Below, one piece after another: positions 23,101-29,728 of a stretch of DNA of 64,000 nucleotides. The stretch is taken from positions 959,238-1,023,237 of the forward strand of contig CM119270.1 in NCBI GenBank assembly GCA_051294375.1. The letters are read 5' to 3'. The notes below the pieces were generated by a model. It saw only the letters and a program-made list of their open reading frames with translations. It had not been told where the DNA came from and searched no databases. Source of the stretch: Paraspadella gotoi. Lineage: Eukaryota > Chaetognatha. Each line of letters begins with the position of its first letter. Within the stretch, counting starts at the first letter, position 1. The translations under genes and the position numbers were made by a program.

Positions 23101-26100
23101 ACCTAGGCCGCCTCAAGTTCTTGGCGCCGCCGGCGTCCGGAGAGGCGGACGACATCGCCGATCTCTTCAAGGACCTCGACGTCTGCAACGACGACTGCAA
23201 GCAGTTCATAAAGAAGATCCGGCGCCGCGTGCCGGCGATGACTGCGTCGCCGCAGGGAAAGGCCGGACGCGGCGGCGGCGCTGGTCTCAGCGCAGCCTCT
23301 TTGGTCTTCGACGAGACCGTCGAGGAGAGCCTTCAAGCCTGCGCTGAGAATGTGCACAAGATCGTGGCGGCGCTGCAGGAGATGGCTCAAGTGGGTTTCT
23401 TTTCAGTGTCGTGGGACATGATAATTATAAAAAATTTATAGTAATAATTATTATTTAAAATTCTGTTCTCAATGTAACCGATAAATGATCTTTTAATTCT
23501 CCACTTTGTCCTCCTTTTTCCACTTTGTCCTCCTTTTTCCACTTTGTCCGTCCTTTATCACTTTTTCCTCCCTTTTCCACTTTGTCCTCCCACTTTGTCC
23601 AGGCTGCGCAACACGAGGCGGCGCTGCAGTCGTCGTCCGAGTCGGGGGAAGAGCTCCCGCGGAAGAAGATGGAGGATCTCGCCTTCCGCGTCACCGATAA
23701 GATTTTCGGACGGGAGGATCAGGTTTTTACAAATGCAGGAGTTCTATACCTATATACCTATACACTGTACACACTGTACAGTGTATACACTGTATACAGT
23801 ATAGGTCTTATAGGTCTTAATTAAAAAAAAAATCCAATAATTAATTAAAGGGGCCCTTCGAGAGTCTCAAGTTGTCGCAAGGCGCCGTCATCGTCGTCAT
23901 GAACAAATTGGCCACCGCCATGCAGGTTTTTTTTTTTTTTTGCGTCGTATTTTTATTGTTGTTTTGTTTGTTTTGGTCCAATGGGAATCTGTTTTTTCAT
24001 TCGTTTGGATGTATTCCATATTAAGGGCGACGTCTAATGTGGACAAGAAGAAGGCGCATACCATTTCCATTGTAATAATGTACAGTTGCAAAGAAGGTGT
24101 AATAATGCGTATTATAAGCTTGAAGCGCGCGTCCATTCATCTAACTCGTCGACTAGAGAGAACCGAATCGAGGATAAAATCAATCAATCGATCAATCATT
24201 CGATCAATCAATCAATCAAAACTCAATTCAGGAGGGCGAGTTCGACGCGGCGCCGGCCAAGGAGGCGTCACCCCCGCCGCCTTCGGGTCCCGTCGTGGAG
24301 CGAGCCGAAAAAGTCAAGGCGGAATTTGAAGACGCGGAAAATCTCAAGATCAAACTCGATCACAAGGTGAGGAGGAGGATGAGGATGATGAGGAGGAGGA
24401 TGACGATGATGAGGAGGAGGAAAAATTAAACAAAGAAATTGGTTTCATTGAATTCTGCCCGTCCCTATAAAAGATCCAATTTTTAGTGTCTAGAAGGAAA
24501 TACAATTATTAATAATTATTCATTTAATAATTCATTATACTAATAAAAATTAAACAAAGAAATTGGTTTCATTGAATTCATAAACATTGAATTCACTACA
24601 ATGAATAATTGATCTAGAAATTAGAGCGTTTAATGAATTCATGCTCTTCGGTGCATTCGACTGATAATGAGTCGAATTCGACCTTTCGACCACCTAAATC
24701 AGTCGCTGCGACTTTTCGACCGTTTGCGAGTCGAAAAGTGGTCGAATAACTGCTCTGACTATACCTCGGAGGATGACGATGATGATGAGGAGGAGGATGA
24801 CGATGATGAGGAGGAGGATGACGATGAGGAGAAGAGGGATACAAACATGCCGATCTCCTTTGCTGGATTGATGACTTTACTACTGCAGGAAAGCAACACG
24901 CGTCGTCCGTTGTTTCAGCTTCCGTCTTGATCTGCTTCATCGATTTGCCGACCGATGCTCCGTCCGCAAGTGATCGATGACTCGGCGGCGCTGGCGCCGC
25001 TGACGATGCAGGAACGCACGGAACTGGAGGGGGAAACGGGTAGAGAACTGTAGGCGGGAAAGAAAAAATTGACGGTCGAGAGGGTAGGGAAGAGTCGGAA
25101 AAAACGAGATGGTAGGAGAAGGCTTGGGTAAGGAAAAGGGACACGAAGTCACGGCGGATCGGGCCGATGCCCGATGGAAAGAGCGCGTCTCCCGACTGCA
25201 ACGGATGTCGACGAAGTCGTCGTTGGTCGGGTGATGACGATGCTATCCCTTTGAAGAGACAACCGGCGCCGTTGAAGTCACCGGAATGCGATCGAGGAGA
25301 TCCTGTTGAGAAAAAAACATCAGACATATCAATATCATGATTCTCCAGGATATCACTCATCGTCTTGTCCATTACGTCACCCATTACCAGTCATGGGTAG
25401 TTTTACACACTAACTTATCTTCTGTCGACTTCAGATTTCACTTTAACCAAATCCTCTCTTAAAGAACGATCATATCACTCTGTCTTCCATAAACTTTTCC
25501 ATTCTTTCTCTCTCTCTCTCTTTTAGTCTTCTCTCCACAAACATTCTCTCATGTTGTCTACCGCCTTTTCAAGATTTGGGTGTACTCCTCCTCTGTCAAG
25601 GTGATCGATGTCGATCCTTCTTGCACGCCGCGCATCGATGTTCCCTCGTCCCTCTAGATCGAGGAACGACTCTCCTCAATTCGTCCGGCTGTCCTGAATT
25701 GTGATGGTTCCCACTCGCCAACTCTGGCGGTCCAGACCCGACGGCTCCCTTGATGCCATGAACCAAAATAAAATTCTGAAAGAAAAGGTAAGGTAAGATC
25801 TGCGATAGACTTGGAAGAAAAAATTATGATTGGTACGAACTATCCCGATTCAATTATTATCAATTTGTTATAAAAACTATGGCCAAGGATTTTTTACAAC
25901 TCCTTGCTTCATAAAAAAAAACCAGAACAATCTTACTTCAAATTCGATGTCCTGTTGAACTCGCAAAGGCACGAAAAAAATTGGAAAGATTGACGCGAAG
26001 CGTAATTTGGATTTTCTTTCTTTATTTGCCGCGAAATAGTTAAGCGGTGCAGAAACGAGTAATTCCTTCGGAGGCTTAAAAAAAACTTTATTCGTACCAG

Positions 26101-28235
26101 CGCTGAACCACCAAGTGGAGGACGGAATTTTTAGTGAAAGAATTCGATTACCAAAGTAAAATGAACGAAGTTTATTTCAGTATAAATCTCGTAAGGAGAA
26201 TGCGGCGCGAGAAAAAAATAACAATGACTTTTATATGACTACTTTGTTTACAAAGTAGGAATGTGAAAGGGAATGGAATTATAGCCGAGAAATATATTGA
26301 CATTTTGCAAATTTACAGAATTCTTTTTCACGAACTTACGTAAGATCAATATTGAAGGAACTAAGAAACTTACAGTGACTTCAAAGGGACTCGTATTAAT
26401 TACTTGCGAACCAAGCACTTGGTTTAAATATGAACCAATTTAGTTTTGGAGTAGGTGAGCAATTGCCTGCATTTTGAATTCCTCAAGGGGAAAGATGAAT
26501 TATTGAAATTACACAAAGGCATTGCTTTATTCTTTCCCTCTAACAAACTTAATCGCGTTTGTGATACTTTCTCCGCTTTATTTTGTTGTAATAAGTAATT
26601 TTAAAAAAATTTTGTCTAAGGCGTTGAGAAAGCTATGGGGAATAATGTAAATTTCTACAATATGCAAGTGAGATAGAGGAACTCTCATCTTTACAACGTC
26701 AAACACCTTTTCAACCCNNNNNNNNNNNNNNNNNNNNNNNNTCAACCCAACCCCGCAAGGAGGAGGACATCCGCGAGCTGAAGAAGGCTCTCAAACTGAA
26801 GGCGGAGGAGTTGAGCGCCCAGCACGTCCGCGTGGGGATGCTGGAGAAGAAGCTGGAGACGGCGAGTCGAGATCACGATTCGCGAGTGGAGAGGATCCAG
26901 CGGAAGCTCGATGAGGCCGTCCTGCAGCAGCAGAAGGACAAGAAGACCAACGAGGAGACACTGGACGCGTTGCAGGTTTGAGAGGAGTGGGGAAAAGATG
27001 AGAGGAGGTNNNNNNNNNNACCATAAATTTAAAAAAATATTATTTAAATTTAATTACAAATAATAATCTGCGATTTATTATTGTTCAATTTAATTCAAAA
27101 TGAAGACTTGATAAGAAACTATAGTTGACCAAAAAAAACACCGATTTTTGTATTTCCGTCTATTGGCAACATTTCTTGAAAATGCTCTTTTTTTCTTTAT
27201 CTCTCTTTTTCTTTCTTTTAAGTTGCGCATTTTCAAGAAATGTTTTGTTTTATCTAGAGCGGAGCAAATTAAAAAACTGGCGCAAACTTTAATGGTTTTT
27301 TTTTATGTTGACCTTAGTTGGTTATTATTGGTTTTATCATCATTATTATTATTATTGATAGTTTTTATTCATGTTATTAATATATTTATTTCCCGATCCT
27401 CCAGGCGGACATCGACGCGTTGGAGAAAGAAAAAGCGGAGCTGAAGGAACGCCTCCGCGTGATGGGCAAACAAAAGCTGTTCGAAGGAATAAACCAACGC
27501 GTAGGTGGCGCATCGCCAATCGCCGCCGCCACCCTCGGTCTTCCCGCCTCCGTCGCCGCCTCCACACCGCCGGGCTCTCCTTCCGGCCACGGCGTCTCGA
27601 CCGGCTCCTTGTCTCTCAAGGAGGCGGCGGCGCAATCCGCCGAACTCGCCGATCTCCGCGAATCCTTACGTCTCGCTCGGCACGATAACTGGCGTCTCAA
27701 GTGCGACCGAATGCGGCGTCAATTCCAGGAGAAAATGACGCCGCTTCCACGCCTCTCGCGCGTCAACGCCGTCGGCGGCGAAGAAGACCTCGAGCGTCAA
27801 CGCCTCATGCGCAAATCAGAGTCGCTGCGCAAGGAGATCGTAGAGGCGAGCGTCGCTAAGATTCCCGACTTGTCCAAGCGAAAGCCGGGCGTCGAACCGA
27901 CCGCCGGTCGCACGCCGCTCGCAGAATACTACGACCGAACGGACAAGCTGCTGCGGCTGCACAGCGAAGCGGCATCGTTGCGCGCCGACGTGGCGCAGCT
28001 GGCGGCGGCGTCGCGTCCCGGCGCTCTCATCGAGGCCGACCTTTCCTCTTTTCCGACGCCGGAATTCGCGCGGACTTTCGGCGCCGTCTCTGCCGGCGAT
28101 GCCGGCGCTGTTTCCGCCGGCGACGTCCTTGTGGCGCGTGTGAGGCCACCCGGCGCTGATATGAAAGCGGCGCCGCGGAAATTGCTCGTCTCACGTGAGA
28201 CGCGAAGAGAGATTCACGCGCTGTTGGCTTTTTGA
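5172..28235 (+). CDS. DCTN1: Dynactin subunit 1 (p150Glued)
   Basis: p150Glued is the large dynactin arm that binds microtubules and the dynein intermediate chain. Fifteen exons: 5172-5396, 5903-6380, 6445-6650, 6881-6970, 13263-13511, 13756-13863, 14629-15036, 15237-15408, 22424-22653, 22848-23390, 23603-23722, 23851-23925, 24232-24366, 26760-26975, 27405-28235. They total 4086 nt, or 1361 residues, close to the family length. The CAP-Gly domain is at residues 10-75 ([13 protein letters not shown]). A Ser/basic-rich linker runs to about 230 and a long coiled coil (CC1) to about 590 ([29 protein letters not shown]). The globular middle includes [15 protein letters not shown] and KDQLDETI. A second coiled coil lies near 1015-1110 ([30 protein letters not shown]). 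Donors at 6971 and 13512 look like GC donors. One intron hosts a DIRS element and another a complete opposite-strand transporter gene. Confidence 0.96.
5440..5716 (+). repeat. SINE-family copy in DCTN1 intron 1
   Basis: The 3' half (about 5595-5716) repeats the family signature: a CGCCAGTGACTGG block, then GTGAGATGCCCC and GGGCATCACAGGCAA, ending GTTGCCATAAT. The 5' half differs from the copy at 845-1074, so this may be a different subfamily or a fusion. Confidence 0.5.
6717..6809. repeat. Perfectly folded hairpin repeat
   Basis: Inverted arms 6717-6755 and 6770-6809 are nearly fully complementary around a loop of about 14 bases. The arm sequence (ATCGTTGTTT then AATAAAAACT) resembles the arms of the foldback at 36921-37048 and a fragment near 55449. 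A small foldback/MITE family is likely. Confidence 0.6.
7212..7365 (-). repeat. DIRS terminal repeat, left copy
   Basis: Reverse complement of 11428-11612 and 13049-13207, sharing the CGCCACGAATGCTCTTTTGT end and the TCGGCGCCGATCCGCCGACC block. Compared with the other copies, roughly 30 bases near the outer end (the ATCGGTCCGCCT part) are missing. Confidence 0.8.
7420..7904 (-). pseudogene. Inverted DIRS recombinase C-terminal fragment
   Basis: The - strand reads the recombinase end (motif [20 protein letters not shown]) as the counterpart of + strand 10830-11375, then continues into the terminal repeat. The fragment is cut by the N run at 7905. Sequence differences from the + strand copy (for example QDVSA against the longer + version) suggest a separate copy rather than a simple mirror of the same reads. 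Confidence 0.7.
7905..7929. other. Assembly gap (25 N)
   Basis: A run of N exactly where the inverted recombinase fragment meets the + strand gag fragment. The order and orientation across it are therefore not proven by sequence. Confidence 0.95.
7930..8480 (+). pseudogene. DIRS gag-like C-terminal part
   Basis: An open stretch, Ala/Leu-rich and helical ([32 protein letters not shown]), ending in a basic tail near 8440, just upstream of the RT region. Position before RT and composition fit a DIRS gag; there is no sharp diagnostic motif. The 5' part of this reading is lost in the gap. Confidence 0.55.
8760..9310 (+). pseudogene. DIRS reverse transcriptase, frame-shifted
   Basis: RT blocks are spread over three frames: [20 protein letters not shown] (about 8845-8905), [10 protein letters not shown] with [20 protein letters not shown] (about 9003-9120), then [20 protein letters not shown] (from about 9127). 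At least two frame changes separate them. The catalytic box reads YIDI at about 9195-9207 where this family has YxDD followed by a hydrophobic run, consistent with loss of one Asp codon. The copy should be catalytically dead. Confidence 0.8.
9600..9850 (+). pseudogene. DIRS RNase H domain remnant
   Basis: Reads [18 protein letters not shown] followed by [16 protein letters not shown], the Asp- and Glu-bearing blocks of the RNase H fold that follows RT in DIRS/Ngaro elements. It lies directly 3' of the RT blocks and the frame is broken again downstream. Confidence 0.75.
10380..11384 (+). pseudogene. DIRS tyrosine recombinase remnant
   Basis: The N-terminal SAM-like part appears around 10500-10720 ([41 protein letters not shown]). 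The catalytic part follows, with the first Arg region in [12 protein letters not shown] near 10880-10910 and the C-terminal ILRAGDWSG...FFRFYCRD block, which includes the nucleophile Tyr, at about 11280-11345. Frames change at least three times, so no single open reading frame spans it. Confidence 0.75.
11428..11612 (+). repeat. DIRS terminal repeat, internal (3') copy
   Basis: Follows the + strand recombinase stop and contains the same AGGGCGGGCGCTGATTGGTC start, GATATACCGGACTAGCCGT block, GAGGCGGACCGATGA and AATCTGTATTCCATTCGAAT end. It is the most complete of the three copies at the outer end. Confidence 0.8.
11613..11930. other. Unassigned sequence inside the DIRS cluster
   Basis: No coding or repeat similarity seen. 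Probably old intron sequence or an unrecognised insertion between the + strand element end and the - strand gag fragment. Confidence 0.4.
11940..12905 (-). pseudogene. DIRS gag-like N-terminal part, inverted
   Basis: On the - strand, 12905-12785 encodes a short charged helix ([20 protein letters not shown]) ending at a good GTGAGT donor. About 12370-11940 encodes an acidic segment ([14 protein letters not shown]) followed by [18 protein letters not shown] and [14 protein letters not shown]. This looks like the 5' half of a DIRS gag, possibly spliced, with the terminal repeat upstream at 13049-13207. It faces the + strand gag/RT body, so it cannot be the start of that same reading frame without an inversion. 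Confidence 0.55.
12556..12640. repeat. DIRS circle-junction-like internal complementary region
   Basis: A long palindrome: GTGGCGAGGCGGACCGATGA, about 35 bases including TCTGTATTCCATTCGGAAT, then TCATCGGTCCGCCTCGCCAC. The two outer parts equal the extreme ends of the element's terminal repeats placed end to end. That matches the internal complementary region of DIRS elements, which is thought to template circle formation. It lies about 570 bases inside the - strand 5' terminus. Confidence 0.65.
13049..13207 (+). repeat. DIRS terminal repeat, right copy
   Basis: Same block order as 11428-11612, ending in GAGGCGGACCGATGATAGAA. As the 5' end of the - strand gag fragment, it is inverted relative to 7212-7365, giving the inverted terminal repeats typical of DIRS. 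It lies only about 55 bases from the next DCTN1 exon. Confidence 0.8.
15470..15540. repeat. TATAC microsatellite with palindromic end
   Basis: Five-base TATAC units from about 15473, followed by TATACTTATTAAGTATA, just inside the DCTN1 intron that holds the nested gene. Confidence 0.7.
15873..22050 (-). CDS. SLC22-like organic ion transporter nested in DCTN1 intron
   Basis: MFS transporter of the SLC22 (organic cation/anion/carnitine) type, expected in the plasma membrane. Exons read on the - strand: 22050-21885, 21741-21546, 21446-21295, 21030-20899, 20856-20680, 20366-20194, 19948-19774 (end uncertain; 19780 also fits), 18569-18444, 18181-18079, 18003-17888, 17824-17688, 17609-17527, 17226-17133, 16057-16023, 15939-15873. 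They total 1932 nt, or 643 residues, in phase throughout. Family marks in order: N-terminal [20 protein letters not shown]; Cys-bearing extracellular loop ([11 protein letters not shown]); [11 protein letters not shown] after TM2; [30 protein letters not shown] then [58 protein letters not shown]; and the C-terminal [10 protein letters not shown], the SLC22 signature. The long loop near residues 330-420 is unusual and less certain. Substrate cannot be told. Confidence 0.88.
16330..16680. repeat. Foldback repeat in SLC22-like intron
   Basis: The left part (about 16335-16450: ACCACTTCATTGATA, AAGCTTGCAGGGAC, GATGGAGGCCT) is mirrored in the right part (about 16565-16678: AGGCCTCCATC, GTCCCTGCAAGCTTT, TATCAATGAAGTAGT). 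Arms are imperfect; the centre contains a copy of the TATTTATTAAATGAATGG repeat. Confidence 0.65.
16465..16530 (+). repeat. Dispersed repeat, copy 1 (pair with 18353)
   Basis: GATAGCTTATTTATTAAATG ... TTTTTATATTGGATGTACC; the same roughly 60 bases recur at 18353-18412. Shorter relatives of the end (TGTACCAATTTCATAA) lie near 16215 and 19440. Confidence 0.6.
16675..16830 (+). repeat. Dispersed repeat with GATCTGCT palindrome, copy 1
   Basis: Begins GACGGATCTGCTAATCAGCA with the palindrome GATCTGCTNATCAGCAGATC, then AGAATTATGATAAATTATGC and a (GTCC/GTCT)n tract. The same order is present in a USP19 intron at 53405-53590. Confidence 0.65.
17310..17470 (-). repeat. tRNA-derived SINE fragment
   Basis: On the - strand a B-box-like CAGGGTTCTCGCCCGGTGG (17405-17423) is flanked by GTTTAACCCGCCAGAAG. 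It matches the general tRNA-SINE plan seen elsewhere in the window; ends were not defined. Confidence 0.4.
18353..18412 (+). repeat. Dispersed repeat, copy 2 (pair with 16465)
   Basis: Nearly identical to 16465-16530 through GATAGCTTATTTATTAGATG and TGTACCAATTTCATAA; lies in another intron of the same nested gene. Confidence 0.6.
19495..19712 (+). repeat. tRNA-derived SINE, fuller copy
   Basis: An A-box-like TTGGCTTGGGCAGC (about 19522) and a B-box GGGTTCAATCCC (19564-19575) are followed by the GCCAGTGACATGG block and the tail GGGAGATGCC ... CCAGGCATCACA ... GTTACCATAATA. It abuts exon 7 of the SLC22-like gene, possibly affecting its splice site. Confidence 0.65.
22264..22311 (-). promoter_or_regulatory. 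Putative promoter of nested SLC22-like gene
   Basis: Reading on the - strand toward the gene: palindromic E-box GTCACGTGAC (22302-22311), AP-1-like TGAGTCAT (22274-22281), then TATAAATA (22267-22274), about 220 bases before the ATG. The cluster fits a compact promoter between the DCTN1 exon at 22424 and the nested gene. Seen in sequence; activity is inferred. Confidence 0.45.
23740..23812. repeat. Imperfect palindrome in DCTN1 intron
   Basis: A CCTATACACTGTACACACTG segment is followed by its near reverse complement (CAGTGTATACACTGTATACA), giving a cruciform-prone stretch of about 50 bases. Confidence 0.55.
24614..25384 (-). CDS. Unrecognised 256-codon open frame, antisense in DCTN1 intron
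   Basis: An uninterrupted - strand frame starting [20 protein letters not shown]. It has a mid-region MKQIKTEAE (a possible SUMO-type I-K-x-E) and a His/Pro low-complexity tract ([18 protein letters not shown]) that is simply the antisense of the GAT/GAG simple repeat. The base composition is higher in GC than the surrounding intron, which favours coding. An internal tract (TTTTTTTCTCAACAG) near 25310 looks like a splice acceptor, so the start may be wrong. No family recognised; it could be chance. Confidence 0.25.
   Translation of the reverse strand: MGDVMDKTMSDILENHDIDMSDVFFSTGSPRSHSGDFNGAGCLFKGIASSSPDQRRLRRHPLQSGDALFPSGIGPIRRDFVSLFLTQAFSYHLVFSDSSLPSRPSIFSFPPTVLYPFPPPVPCVPASSAAPAPPSHRSLADGASVGKSMKQIKTEAETTDDACCFPAVVKSSIQQRRSACLYPSSPHRHPPPHHRHPPPHHHRHPPRYSQSSYSTTFRLANGRKVAATDLGGRKVEFDSLSVECTEEHEFIKRSNF
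26653..26695 (+). repeat. Short palindromic element copy
   Basis: CTACAATATGCAAGTGAGAT, then AGAGGAAC, then TCTCATCTTTACAA: both arms of the TATGCAAATGAGAT element, about 75 bases before a DCTN1 exon. Confidence 0.55.
26718..26741. other. Assembly gap (24 N)
   Basis: The N run is flanked on both sides by TCAACCC, so the true gap may be a small overlap or duplication. It is 18 bases before a DCTN1 exon. Confidence 0.95.
27010..27019. other. Assembly gap (10 N)
   Basis: Ten N in the last DCTN1 intron. Confidence 0.95.
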
Positions 28236-28637
28236 AGTGAAGAGAGAGGCTCACAAGATTGTGACACGATTTCATAAATCTTTGTCCTCTCTAGAGAGTA
28301 GTCCCCATATCTGGCTATTTTTAAATATTTAACGTATTTTATCGCAAGCCTAAAAAAAAAAATAAATAAAAAAAGTGATATTTTTTATTGGGTCGAACGC
28401 TTCAGTGTCTTTTTGTCTTCGCTTTTTGTGTTTTGATTCAGTTGTACACAAAATTCGTTCGTGCGAATTAAAAGTAATTTTAAAGAAATTGTGGCCATGA
28501 ATTCTTTTTTATCATCAGCCTTTTTAAATAACTTTTTTATTTCCACAGTCAGTTTAGATTTAGTATTAATTTTTTATACATATTCCATTTTTTCGAACAA
28601 TAAATTATTTATAAAACCAACTAAACAAAACAAAACT
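28236..28637. other. DCTN1-DIS3L2 intergenic region
   Basis: Only 402 bases. AATAAA repeats at 28361-28370 are the likely DCTN1 polyadenylation signal; the rest is AT-rich leader of DIS3L2 with no clear promoter motif. Confidence 0.6.
28361..28370 (+). terminator. Likely DCTN1 polyadenylation signal
   Basis: Two overlapping AATAAA hexamers, 126 bases after the DCTN1 stop. Confidence 0.5.
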
Positions 28638-29649
28638 ATGAACGGAATGTCCCACGATTCGCCGTCGAATCAGAGACCCCAAAGCTCCGGCTCTAAAGCG
28701 TCTCCGCGTCCGGCCTCCGGAAATAAATCCGGCAAAAAATCCAGAGGCCGACGCCGGAAGAAATCGGCGGAGGCGCGAATGGCCGAGGGCGGAGAGGAAG
28801 GACCCGGCCCTCCGAGAGCCGCCCCGGCGCCGATGGACGTGCCTACGCAGGAGGGGCATCAGCAGTTGCCGTATCCACAACTTCGACAGCAACCACAGCC
28901 GCCGCATTCACTGCTTCGACAACAACCGCAGCAGCACCAACGCCCGAGAAACCAAAATCGTCATTCCCAGACTCCGGAACAACAACAGCATCGACGAAAT
29001 CATCAGGGGCAGTCGCGACAGCCCCATCATACTCAGTCGCGCCAGCAACATCACGCGCAGTCGAGGCAGCAGCGCCGCTTCGAGCCTCACTGGGAGCCGG
29101 AAAGGGTCGCGGCTGCCCTCGAGGCTGGCCAACTCGTTGAAGGGAACATCAGGGTGAATCCGAAAAACTACGAAGACGCTTACGTTCCTGATCCCAACGG
29201 GAAACATCAGGTGGGCGTGACGGGAGACGAATCCTGAATTAGGGATTGTAGTGTACTGAATAGGCGGTTGAAGACGACTGATTTTGATAATTCTTATCAG
29301 ATAAAAATAATCGATGGGAGACCTTGAGGCGAATCCAATTTTAACTTTTAAATAACCTGCAGTAAGTTTCTTTGACAGAAATAAAAACAAAAACCTGAGT
29401 CGTTTAAGTGCTAAAAAGAAAATATTATTACGAAACCTATAATTTATGTTTTAAACTTAATATAGTGAAAGACGTAGTCTTATGAAGTTACCTAAACAAA
29501 TAAATTATAAACCTTGTTTCACTTCAATATGCAAATTACATTTTTGCGTTTTCTTTCGTTTAGATTCACATGAATTTCCTCGACCGAAATCGCGCTCTTA
29601 ACGGAGATCGCGTCGCTGTCTTCATCAAAGACAAACGAGATTGGATTAT

Positions 29650-29728
<79 letters not shown>

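Larger units (their letters stand above)
24367..26759. other. DCTN1 intron with simple and direct repeats
   Basis: Holds a GATGAGGAGGAGGATGAC-type tract (24366-24420 and 24770-24830), a direct repeat of about 33 bases (near 24421 and 24543, AATTAAACAAAGAAATTGGT), an antisense open frame (separate entry) and a 24-N gap near the acceptor. No other gene is recognised. Confidence 0.5.
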
